Source of the DNA: Klebsiella pneumoniae
GTDB lineage: Bacteria > Myxococcota_A > UBA9042
Reading direction: 5' to 3'
NCBI GenBank assembly: GCA_945889325.1
Contig: CAMDBH010000017.1
Coordinates: 1-55,469, forward strand
DNA length: 55,469 nt
Shown here one piece after another: positions 36,808 through 44,871 of the stretch. The stretch's first letter is position 1; the number at the start of each line of letters is the position of its first letter. The position numbers were made by a program, and so were the translations under genes. Under the pieces are notes generated by a model that made no database searches, was not told where the DNA came from, and worked only from the letters and a program-made list of their open reading frames with translations.

Positions 36808-38151
36808 ATGATTCCCTCCACGCGCCTAGTGCTTTTGGCAGCTGTTGGCTTAGTGCCCGCGCTGCTGATCGCGTTGGCGCGCGTGATGGCGGCCGACGGC
36901 CAAAGTGGCGGTTCGCAGGATGAACTGCTGGTGCCGCTTCTGTTTTGGGATGTTGCGGTCGCGTTGCTGGCACTGGTCGACGCCCATCTGAGCCGGCGCT
37001 GGCGGGTTGAAGTGGAAAGGCAACTGCCGCAAGTGCTGTCCGTCGGGCGCAACAACGCCGTGCAATTGGAGATTGGCAACCCCGGGCGCGGTGACCTGAC
37101 TTTGCTGGTGCAAGACGACGGTGCCGAATTTGTGCTGCCCATCGGCATGCCGCAGACGATCAAGTTGCTTGGCAACTCTAGAGAAACACTGCGCTACTAC
37201 CTGCAGCCGCTCCGGCGCGGCGCCCACACGCTTGGCCACATTTGGCTGCGTGCGCCTTCGATCTTGGGGCTGTGGCAGCGACAGGTCATCGTAAAGGCTG
37301 ACCAAATCGTTCGCGTCTATCCCGACCTGCAGCAGGTGCGACAGTACGACATGTTGGTGCGCGATGCCCGCGGCGAACATTTTGCGCATAGCGTGAAAAA
37401 GCGCGGCGGCGAATCGGAATTTGAACGATTGCGCGAATATACACGCGACGACGATGTCCGCCGCATCGACTGGAAGGCCACCGCACGCAAGGGCACGCCG
37501 ATCGCGCGCGAGTATCAGCTGGAGCGCAACCAAAACATTGTTTTTGCTCTGGATCTTGGTCGGTTGATGACGGCCGAGGCGGCAGGCCTGTCGCAATTGG
37601 ACCATGCCCTCAATGCCACACTCATGCTAGCGCATGTGTCCGTAAAGGCAGGCGATTGTGTCGGCTTGGCGGCTTTTGACAGCGAAATGCGCACCTTCTT
37701 AGCGCCGCAGGCAGGTGCAGCAGCATCCAAACGTCTGATTCAGGCGACCTACGACTTGTTTCCTTCGCTGGTTGAGCCCGATTATCGTGAAATGTTTGCA
37801 GTTTTGCGCACCCGCCTGCGCAAACGATCGCTTATCATTTTGTTCACGCAAGTCTTGGATCCGGCGACACAAAAAATGTTGGTGCCCCTCATTCGCTCGC
37901 TGTCACCGACCCACATCGCCCTTTGCGTGCAATTTCGCGATGATTCGGTTGAGGCCTTGCTGCAACTTGCACCGACGGATGAACTTTCGCTCTACACGCG
38001 GGCTGTGGCGGCGGCGGAGGTGCAATGGCGGCAAAGACTGGTTGAAGAACTGCGTCGCGCGGGTGCGCATGTGTTGCACGTGAGGCCGCAAGAACTGACG
38101 CAGCAACTGATTTCCAAGTACATGGACATCAAGCGCCGACAATTGCTTTAG
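36808..38151 (+). CDS. DUF58 domain-containing protein
   Basis: A 447-residue protein with two N-terminal hydrophobic segments (about 7-27 and 43-58), a beta-rich extracytoplasmic or membrane-proximal part and the DUF58 core. The core is marked by GGESEFERLREYTRDDDVR, RIDWKATARKGTPI and a following VWA-like fold (NIVFALDLGRLM). No complete MIDAS (DxSxS) is visible; DLGRL sits where it would be expected. DUF58 proteins partner with MoxR ATPases. It is the last gene of the cluster; its stop is 21 bp from the convergent cyclase gene. Confidence 0.92.
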   Translation: MIPSTRLVLLAAVGLVPALLIALARVMAADGQSGGSQDELLVPLLFWDVAVALLALVDAHLSRRWRVEVERQLPQVLSVGRNNAVQLEIGNPGRGDLTLLVQDDGAEFVLPIGMPQTIKLLGNSRETLRYYLQPLRRGAHTLGHIWLRAPSILGLWQRQVIVKADQIVRVYPDLQQVRQYDMLVRDARGEHFAHSVKKRGGESEFERLREYTRDDDVRRIDWKATARKGTPIAREYQLERNQNIVFALDLGRLMTAEAAGLSQLDHALNATLMLAHVSVKAGDCVGLAAFDSEMRTFLAPQAGAAASKRLIQATYDLFPSLVEPDYREMFAVLRTRLRKRSLIILFTQVLDPATQKMLVPLIRSLSPTHIALCVQFRDDSVEALLQLAPTDELSLYTRAVAAAEVQWRQRLVEELRRAGAHVLHVRPQELTQQLISKYMDIKRRQLL

Positions 38152-38172
38152 TTTGGCAGTTTGGCACCAGCA

Positions 38173-39486
38173 TCACGCGGCAGCGAAGACTTCAATCGCT
38201 TCAGCGACGCCTTTGAGTGCAAATTCACCGAGCGACAAGGTGGCAGCCGAGGTTGCTTCAGCAAATTCACGGCTTAACACCAAGTCGCGTTGCAGAGAGG
38301 ACGTCAATCCTTCCAAGCGGGCAGCGAGATTGACCGCCGGACCGATGACGGTGAAGTCCAAACGACCGGAACCGCCAATATTTCCGTAAGCAATTTCACC
38401 GACATGCAGGGCGAGGCCGAAGCGAATCGGCGGTTCAGCTTTGATTGCGCGATCGGCGTTGAGCAAGGCGAGCGCCGTGAATGCGTCGTTGGCCGCTTGC
38501 AGGGCCTTGTCGCAAACCGGTCCGGCGCCGTTGTCTTTCAGTGGAAAAATCGCCAACAGGCCATCGCCAATAAATTTGAGCACTTGACCGCCACATGCCT
38601 CGATTGCGGTCACCTGACATTCGAACAGATCATTGAGCACACGGATGATCGCAGGCGGCGCTAGATCGGCCGACAAGCTGGTGAATCCGCGCAAATCGCT
38701 AAACCAGACAACGGCTTGCAGTGATTCGGTGTCCCCCAGTTGGATGCGCCCTTGCAAAATGCGCTCGCCAGCGTCGTGACCGACATAGGTGTTGAGCAGG
38801 TTGACCGCGGTTCTTGATAACGCAAGAATTTCAGCGATGCGGGCCAGTGGACGCACAACTTGGGCGATCGCCGCGATATGTGAATCGGTGAAGCCCTCGG
38901 CTGCGCGGGTGGCGAAAGTGATGGCGTGAACTTGCCCGCTTAGGAACGTCAGCGGCGCCGCGTAATAGTCGGTAAACCCCTGTTTAGCCAGGTCTTGGAG
39001 CAGTTCCGAGTCGGCAGAACCGGCGCGCGCTGTCAGGTCGCGCCGCACCAGTTGACCGGTGCGAAACACGGCGGCGACCGGACTGGACAAAAACCCAGGG
39101 GATTGCAGGTAAGCGTAACTATTTTCACTCACTTCGACGTGACCGCCGGGCAGCCAGACGAAGCTGCGCCCGACGATGTGCGGATGCAAAGTGCGAACAA
39201 ACGCGACAACCCGTTGGATCGGCACACCGGCCGCGATCATCTCCGGTGCGAGTTTGGCAATGACTTCAATGGCATTCTTTGTGCCCTGCGCCCCGTCGAC
39301 CAGCCAGTCAAAAATGCCGTCGATGCGTTCTTGGTCAACAAACCGGCCCGAAATGGCTGTGGGGCTTGAACTTTCAGCGGCGTGCGACAAATCGACCTCT
39401 TGTGCGGCATCGTAGCGAGTGCGCCCGAGCAGGCTACGCCCGCGAGGCGGTGAGATCAAGGCGCACGTTTTGTGGTTGACAGTCAT
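38173..39486 (-). CDS. Class III adenylate/guanylate cyclase
   Basis: A 437-residue soluble protein. The N-terminal 230 residues resemble a GAF-like or cyclase-associated sensor region, with a short helix (ILALSRTAVNLLNTYVG) linking to the catalytic domain at about 255-430. Both metal-binding aspartates are present (FSDLRGF and FIGDGLLAIF), as are the substrate Lys before FIGDG and the transition-state pair in VIGPAVNLAARLE. It probably makes cAMP; the Lys in LKFIGDG and Asp in DFTVIG fit the adenine-selecting pair. Single gene, divergent from the polysaccharide deacetylase-like gene; no receptor membrane segment. Confidence 0.9.
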   Translation of the reverse strand: MTVNHKTCALISPPRGRSLLGRTRYDAAQEVDLSHAAESSSPTAISGRFVDQERIDGIFDWLVDGAQGTKNAIEVIAKLAPEMIAAGVPIQRVVAFVRTLHPHIVGRSFVWLPGGHVEVSENSYAYLQSPGFLSSPVAAVFRTGQLVRRDLTARAGSADSELLQDLAKQGFTDYYAAPLTFLSGQVHAITFATRAAEGFTDSHIAAIAQVVRPLARIAEILALSRTAVNLLNTYVGHDAGERILQGRIQLGDTESLQAVVWFSDLRGFTSLSADLAPPAIIRVLNDLFECQVTAIEACGGQVLKFIGDGLLAIFPLKDNGAGPVCDKALQAANDAFTALALLNADRAIKAEPPIRFGLALHVGEIAYGNIGGSGRLDFTVIGPAVNLAARLEGLTSSLQRDLVLSREFAEATSAATLSLGEFALKGVAEAIEVFAAA

Positions 39487-39560
39487 CGGGGGGCGCGCGT
39501 AGCCTCGGAAGCGGTTGGCGATCCATTTTGCTAACAGTGATGTTTAGTTCGCAGATCAAC

Positions 39561-39585
39561 GTCGGTGCCGAAAAGTCGCACCGAC
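39561..39585. repeat. 8-bp inverted repeat upstream of the deacetylase-like gene
   Basis: GTCGGTGC (39561-39568) and GCACCGAC (39578-39585) are perfect reverse complements with a 9-nt spacer, in the divergent region between the cyclase gene and the gene at 39651. It is not followed by a T run. It could be an operator or an mRNA leader hairpin. Confidence 0.45.
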
Positions 39586-39650
39586 TCCCACAATGCCAGC
39601 CACGCAAAGCGCGTACTTCGCTGGAATTGTAGGAAACCTGGAGAACGGCC

Positions 39651-42600
39651 ATGCGGCGCCTCCTATCCCATTTGCCAACCCATTTTATGGTGTTGTCGGC
39701 GCTAGCGCTGCCCGTCGTCGCGTCCGCGACGACGGTGACGCTCGCGCCGACAGCAGATTTGCGCGTGGTGCAGTCCACGCCTACCAGCAACTTTTCGTCG
39801 ACCTATCTGCGCACCGTGGGCAGTAACAACTCGGCGGTACAATCGGCGTTGAAATTCACCGTCACAGGCGCGCTGTTTCCACTGACTTCAGCCAAGTTGC
39901 GCTTATACGTCACCGACGCCAGCACCAACGGCCCGGCGGTGTATGCCACCACAACCACATGGTCTGAAACGACAACCAACTGGAACACCCGTCCTCTTGC
40001 CAAAAGCGCGGCTAGCGACGACAAAGCCGCGGTTGTGGCAAATGCTTACGTCGATTTCGATGTCAAAGTGCTGGTCACGGCCAACGCCGTGGTTTCGTTC
40101 CTTTTGACCCAGCCCAACAGTGCCACCGACGCGACCGATTTCAACTCGCGTGAAATGGCCAATCCGCCGCAATTGGTACTGACTTGGGACGCCCAATGCG
40201 CTGGCAAAGCCAACGGAACCTCCTGCACCGACAACAGCGTTTGTACCGTCACCGATACCTGCCAAAGCGGCGTTTGTGCACCGGGTGCCGCGTTGAATTG
40301 CGATGATGCAAACACTTGCACCACCGACAGTTGCAACGCAATCAGTGGCTGCGCGCACGCCAACAACACCGTGGCGTGCAACGCGGACAACAACGCGTGC
40401 ACGGTCGACGCTTGCAGCGCTGGCGCGTGTTTGGCCGGCGCGGCAATGGTGTGCAACGACAACAACGCTTGCACGACGGACGCTTGCAATACGGGGACCG
40501 GAGCGTGCGTTTACACAGCCGTGGCCAATTGCCAGTCCGACACCCTGATCGCCAAAAGCTCGTCGTGGAAATACTTGGACACCGGCACCAACCAGGGCAC
40601 CGCATGGCGCGCCGTTGGATTTAGCGACAGCAGCTGGAAAACCGGAAATGGCGCGCTGGGTTACGGGCTGACTGGCTTGAATACCACCGTCAGCTACGGC
40701 ACCAAGGCTACAGCTAAATACATCACGACTTATTTCCGCCGCACGTTTTCGCTCAGCGATCCGTCGGTGTACAAATCTATCGCACTGACCGCGAAGCGCG
40801 ATGACGGCATAGTTGTTTACCTCAATGGTACTGAAGTGTTCCGCGACAATATGCCCACCGGAACCATCAGCTATACGTCGCTTGCGAGCACCAACGCGAT
40901 CGATACCACTGTATACCACGAGGCCTACCTCGATCCGGCGCTTCTGCTGGTTGGCAACAACACTATCGCGGTGGAAGTGCACCTGAATAAAGCGAGTAAT
41001 GCTGACTTGGTGTTCGATTTGGACCTGACGCGGCGCTGCGGACTACCGCTTGGCGATTCGCGCATTGAACCCCTTGAAACCAAATGCGATGGCGTCGACA
41101 ACGACTGCGACGGCGTCACCGATCAACTCATGCCGATCGCCGCCAACGCTTGCACCACGGGCTTGCTCGGCGCTTGCGCCAGCGGCTTCAACGCTTGCAT
41201 GCCAGAAGGCAAAGCCTGCATTGCCCCGCCGCCGGTGGCTGAAAGCAAGGATGGCATCGACAACAATTGCAATGGTGTAGTGGACGACGGTTACGCCGGC
41301 GTGGCCTCGCACGGTCGCGTGCGCGTGTTGCTCGGGCCGGGTATGGGCGCCGACGCGATTCCCGTGCGTGACGGCGCGATCGAAATGTTGAGCGCCTTGG
41401 GCGTGCCAGCAGACGCGCTGGATTTGAATACGGCGACTTTGCAGTCTGATTGGGCCGATGGATTTGCCACGCTTTCGAATTATTCCGTTGTGTATATGCC
41501 TGGTTACCTCATCGGAACCACGTTTAGCGCCACCCAATTGACGCAGTTGGAAACGTGGGTGATGAACGGCGGCATTCTGATTTGGGTCAAGCCCGGGTCG
41601 GCAGATGTCCTTGGTTTTGCAGGTCTTTCTGCCACGGCGCAGCACATCGATGCCACCCGTATCAAGCTCTACGCAGATAATCCCGCGACGCTTTACTTGG
41701 ACAGCATGGAGGAACGCAGCATCCTCATCAGCAACAACCCCGTCGCGATTCCGATTGAAGTTTTCACCTACACCATCGCAGGCGGCAGTGGTGCGGTCAG
41801 CTTTGGCACGGCGATGGCAGGCGCGGCGGCGATCGATCCGGCGCTGGTTCGCAGAGCCTACGGCACCGGCACCGTGTACACGATGGGCTACGACGCGTTG
41901 GGATACACGGATAACCGTTGCTATCTCAACTGCTTCGATCCCGGCCGCGACATCATGACGCAACTCATGCGCGGTGCCCTGCGGCAGGCAACTGGCGGTC
42001 ACTATGCCCTGAAGCACTCGATTCCCGGCACCCAAGGCAGCGCCGTCGTGTTGACCCACGATCTGTGCGCCGAAGACGCGCAGAACGACAACGCTTTGTG
42101 GGGTACGCGCGGTGCGCTCTTGATGGCACAAATGGAACAATCGCGCGGTGTTAAGTCGACCTATCTCGACACAACCGACTACGTCAACGCGTATTTCAAT
42201 CCCTCATTAATCACCGATTTGTGCAATTTGGGCATGTGCCCTGAAGCCGGACACTCTGTGCAACACGTAGATATGTCTAAGCTTCTGAGCGGCAGTTGCG
42301 CCGTCACCCAATCGACGTACAACACCGCGAGCCCGACGATCTGCGGTGAAACGTCGGTGAATTTCCAATTGATGTTGGCGCAGTTGCCGGGCGTGCCCGC
42401 GATCCGCGCGTGGCGTTCACCGTACCTGGCTGTTCCACAAGGTCTTTATGAGGTTTTGGCGTCTGAAGGTGTCAATTTCGATTCCAGCTTTGGCATGGGC
42501 GATGTGCGCACGCATTATCCCGTCAATGTCGCGCGCTTTCCCAATATGCAGTGGATTTTCCATGGCCAGCCGCTGCATACGTTCCCCATCGTCATGGAAG

Positions 42601-43112
42601 ACGGCATCGGCGGCATTGACGCGCAGGGCGTGAAAACGCGCATTGAACTGCAGCGGCGCAACCAGCCTTGGTTCCTAACCAATTGGCAGTACACGGTGAT
42701 CCAGAACAACAAGAACCATGCGTGGAGTGTGCAACTGGTGCACCCGTCGTACGGCATTGGCGATGGCGTCGGTTACGACAATATGCCGATCAAGATCGAG
42801 TCGGTGCGCAAGTTTATCGACACCGTCAAGACAAGCGACATCCTGTTTGAGCAGATGGTGGCGTCGGGCGATTTCTGGCGCGCGCGCGATCAGGTCAAGC
42901 TGACCTCGAATTATGATCCGATCGGCGGTTACAGCGGCACAATCACGACGGGTTCCCTGTCGATGACGCGCTTTTCAATGGAATTTGGCGACAACCTGAT
43001 TTCATTTACCGCCAGCGGTGGCGGCACGCCGACCATCTTGGGCAACCGCGTAGTGCTGCCCGGCACGCTTGCCGCGAACACGACCTATTCGTTCACAGCC
43101 AAAGCATTCTAG
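39651..43112 (+). CDS. Secreted multidomain protein with polysaccharide deacetylase-like domain
   Basis: A 1153-residue protein with a signal peptide ending near VVASA. Domains in order: a DNRLRE-type beta-sandwich (about 27-180; TADLRVVQSTPTSNFSST, TTTWSETTTNWNTRP), CTDC-like cysteine repeats (about 185-300), a carbohydrate-binding-like sandwich (about 305-465; GTAWRAVGFSDSSW), two MopE-like metal motifs (CDGVDNDCDG near 479 and KDGIDNNCNG near 533), a DUF4350/glutaminase-like fold (about 545-780), then a NodB-type deacetylase. The deacetylase shows Asp804 in THDL, the HSVQH metal motif (His868, His872), Arg922 in RSPYL and a late VHPSYG. GGAG lies 7 nt upstream of the ATG. It likely acts on an extracellular or surface glycan. 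Confidence 0.83.
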   Translation: MRRLLSHLPTHFMVLSALALPVVASATTVTLAPTADLRVVQSTPTSNFSSTYLRTVGSNNSAVQSALKFTVTGALFPLTSAKLRLYVTDASTNGPAVYATTTTWSETTTNWNTRPLAKSAASDDKAAVVANAYVDFDVKVLVTANAVVSFLLTQPNSATDATDFNSREMANPPQLVLTWDAQCAGKANGTSCTDNSVCTVTDTCQSGVCAPGAALNCDDANTCTTDSCNAISGCAHANNTVACNADNNACTVDACSAGACLAGAAMVCNDNNACTTDACNTGTGACVYTAVANCQSDTLIAKSSSWKYLDTGTNQGTAWRAVGFSDSSWKTGNGALGYGLTGLNTTVSYGTKATAKYITTYFRRTFSLSDPSVYKSIALTAKRDDGIVVYLNGTEVFRDNMPTGTISYTSLASTNAIDTTVYHEAYLDPALLLVGNNTIAVEVHLNKASNADLVFDLDLTRRCGLPLGDSRIEPLETKCDGVDNDCDGVTDQLMPIAANACTTGLLGACASGFNACMPEGKACIAPPPVAESKDGIDNNCNGVVDDGYAGVASHGRVRVLLGPGMGADAIPVRDGAIEMLSALGVPADALDLNTATLQSDWADGFATLSNYSVVYMPGYLIGTTFSATQLTQLETWVMNGGILIWVKPGSADVLGFAGLSATAQHIDATRIKLYADNPATLYLDSMEERSILISNNPVAIPIEVFTYTIAGGSGAVSFGTAMAGAAAIDPALVRRAYGTGTVYTMGYDALGYTDNRCYLNCFDPGRDIMTQLMRGALRQATGGHYALKHSIPGTQGSAVVLTHDLCAEDAQNDNALWGTRGALLMAQMEQSRGVKSTYLDTTDYVNAYFNPSLITDLCNLGMCPEAGHSVQHVDMSKLLSGSCAVTQSTYNTASPTICGETSVNFQLMLAQLPGVPAIRAWRSPYLAVPQGLYEVLASEGVNFDSSFGMGDVRTHYPVNVARFPNMQWIFHGQPLHTFPIVMEDGIGGIDAQGVKTRIELQRRNQPWFLTNWQYTVIQNNKNHAWSVQLVHPSYGIGDGVGYDNMPIKIESVRKFIDTVKTSDILFEQMVASGDFWRARDQVKLTSNYDPIGGYSGTITTGSLSMTRFSMEFGDNLISFTASGGGTPTILGNRVVLPGTLAANTTYSFTAKAF

Positions 43113-43148
43113 CGTTTTCTAGCGCTGCCTAGTCGCTACAAGTTTAGT

Positions 43149-43177
43149 TTTGCAGCGCCTGCGTTTCCGGCTACAAT
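43149..43177 (+). promoter_or_regulatory. Candidate sigma-70-type promoter
   Basis: TTTGCA (43149-43154), a 17-bp spacer and TACAAT (43172-43177, five of six consensus bases) lie about 77 bp before the ATG at 43255. Confidence 0.5.
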
Positions 43178-43254
43178 GGCGCTGCGCGGCGCGGGTGCCG
43201 TCGCCCAAGCAACTGCGTTGCCGCGGCCGGCCTGGTTGCGCTGAGCAAGAATAA

Positions 43255-44871
43255 ATGCGCTTCAGTCGAATTGTAGTTTGTCTGGTTGTTGTCGGCGGCG
43301 TTTGGGCGTGTGCGCCCGACGAGGAAAGTCCGGAGGTTGTCTGCGCGCGCGCGGCGGAATGCCCCAAATTTGGCCTCTGCTCGTTTGACGGCAAGGCCTG
43401 CGCCGCTCTTGAAGACGCCGAATGCCTCCCGACTGAGGGCTGCAAGACCGAAGGCACCTGCATAGCGACTGCCGGACGCTGCGCCGCGACGACAGCTGCC
43501 TGCCACAATACCATTGCCTGCAAGAACCTAGGACGCTGCACCGCCGTCAACGGCGTCTGTGTCGCCGCCGGCGACGACTGCCTGGCGACCGAAGGGTGCA
43601 AGGCTGAGGGCGATTGCACGGCGGTCAACGGCTGGTGCGGTCCAGCAAGCCAAGCGAACTGCGCTGGCTCCGACGTGTGTAAAGATTTCGGTTGGTGTTC
43701 CTTGGTCAACGGCAAGTGCGCGGCGACAGCAGAAGATTGCGCCAAACGCGAGGGATGCACCAAATTCGGTCGCTGCAGCGCCGTCGACGGGATTTGCGTG
43801 GCGGCTGGGGACGATTGCAAGAAAACAGAAGGTTGTATCATTGAGGGCTACTGCACGCCCAAAAACGGTTACTGCGCGCAGGCTAGCGACGCGGACTGCG
43901 CAGGTAGCCAAGTTTGCAAGGATTTTTCGTGGTGCACCCAAGAGCAAACCCCGGACGCAACGGCCTGTATCGCCACAGAAAAAGACTGTAAGGTGGCAGT
44001 GGGATGCACGAAAAATGGCCGATGCACGGTCGTCAAAGGCATTTGCAAAGCTGCGGGAAATGACTGTTTGACAACAGAGGGTTGCAAGTCAGATGGCACC
44101 TGCACGCCCAATGACAAAGGCTATTGCGCGGCGGCAAACGCTGCCGACTGCGCCAATAGTCAAGCGTGCATAGAGGCTTTTCAATGCACGGCAACCGCCG
44201 GAAGATGTGTTGCAACACCGAACGATTGCAAGACTTCTGCGGACTGTAAGAAATTTGGCAGATGCACGAGCAACAACGACGTCTGCATCGCGCTTGGCAA
44301 CGACTGTCTCGCTACGGCGGGCTGTACCGAGGACGGCTTTTGCACACCCGTCGGCGGGTTTTGCAACGTTGTGAGCGACAGCGACTGCGCGGTTAGCAAG
44401 GGCTGCATCGATTTCGGGATTTGTACCGCCTACAACAAGAAGTGCGTCGCAACCAATGACGATTGCAAGAAGATGCTGGCGTGCAAGAAATTGGGGATGT
44501 GTTCAAGCAAAAACGACCAGTGCGGTGCAATCGGCGACGACTGCAAGGCCAGTGAAGGCTGCATCCAAGAGGGCACCTGCACCGCAAATAAGGCGGGATT
44601 TCGCGTTGCTACCGATACGGACTGCCAGAAAATGGATGCCTGCACAAAGTTTGGCCGTTGCACGGCGTCGCTCAACGGCAAGGCAGATCAACCGCCCTGC
44701 GTGGCATTTGGCGACGACTGTAAGTCAACCGCGGGCTGCAAACTGGAGGGCGCATGCACGCCAAATGCAAAAGGTTTCTGCTCGGCAACGGACGAGGACT
44801 GCAAAATATTGCCCGCCTGCACCAAGTTCGGATTTTGCACGTCGGTCGGAGGAAACTGCACAATTGCGTGA
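43255..44871 (+). pseudogene. Giant cysteine-repeat lipoprotein, N-terminal part (to in-frame TGA)
   Basis: First part of a frame that runs to 47820 (1521 positions including the TGA). The N-terminus is a short hydrophobic stretch ending VWAC, a plausible lipobox. About 20 units of roughly 26 residues follow, each with four Cys in the order DDCKxTEGCxxEGxCTxxxGxCxAxG. The frame stops at TGA 44869-44871 in the context GCG-TGA-AAT-GAC-TGC. At 44053-44067 the same gene reads GCG-GGA-AAT-GAC-TGT, so the stop replaces the glycine of the unit. The truncated product would still be a 538-residue secreted protein, so it could be expressed on its own. Confidence 0.8.

Noticed and set aside
3998-44871. 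Genome-wide reading of UGA as glycine
   Set aside because: Many intact genes in the window end in TGA at the expected family length, for example at 22741, 24798, 27795, 30040, 35789 and 47820.
3998-44871. Selenocysteine at the two in-frame TGA codons
   Set aside because: The repeat consensus at both positions is glycine, not cysteine, and no selenoprotein family matches. No convincing stem-loop was recognised after either codon, though this was judged by eye only.
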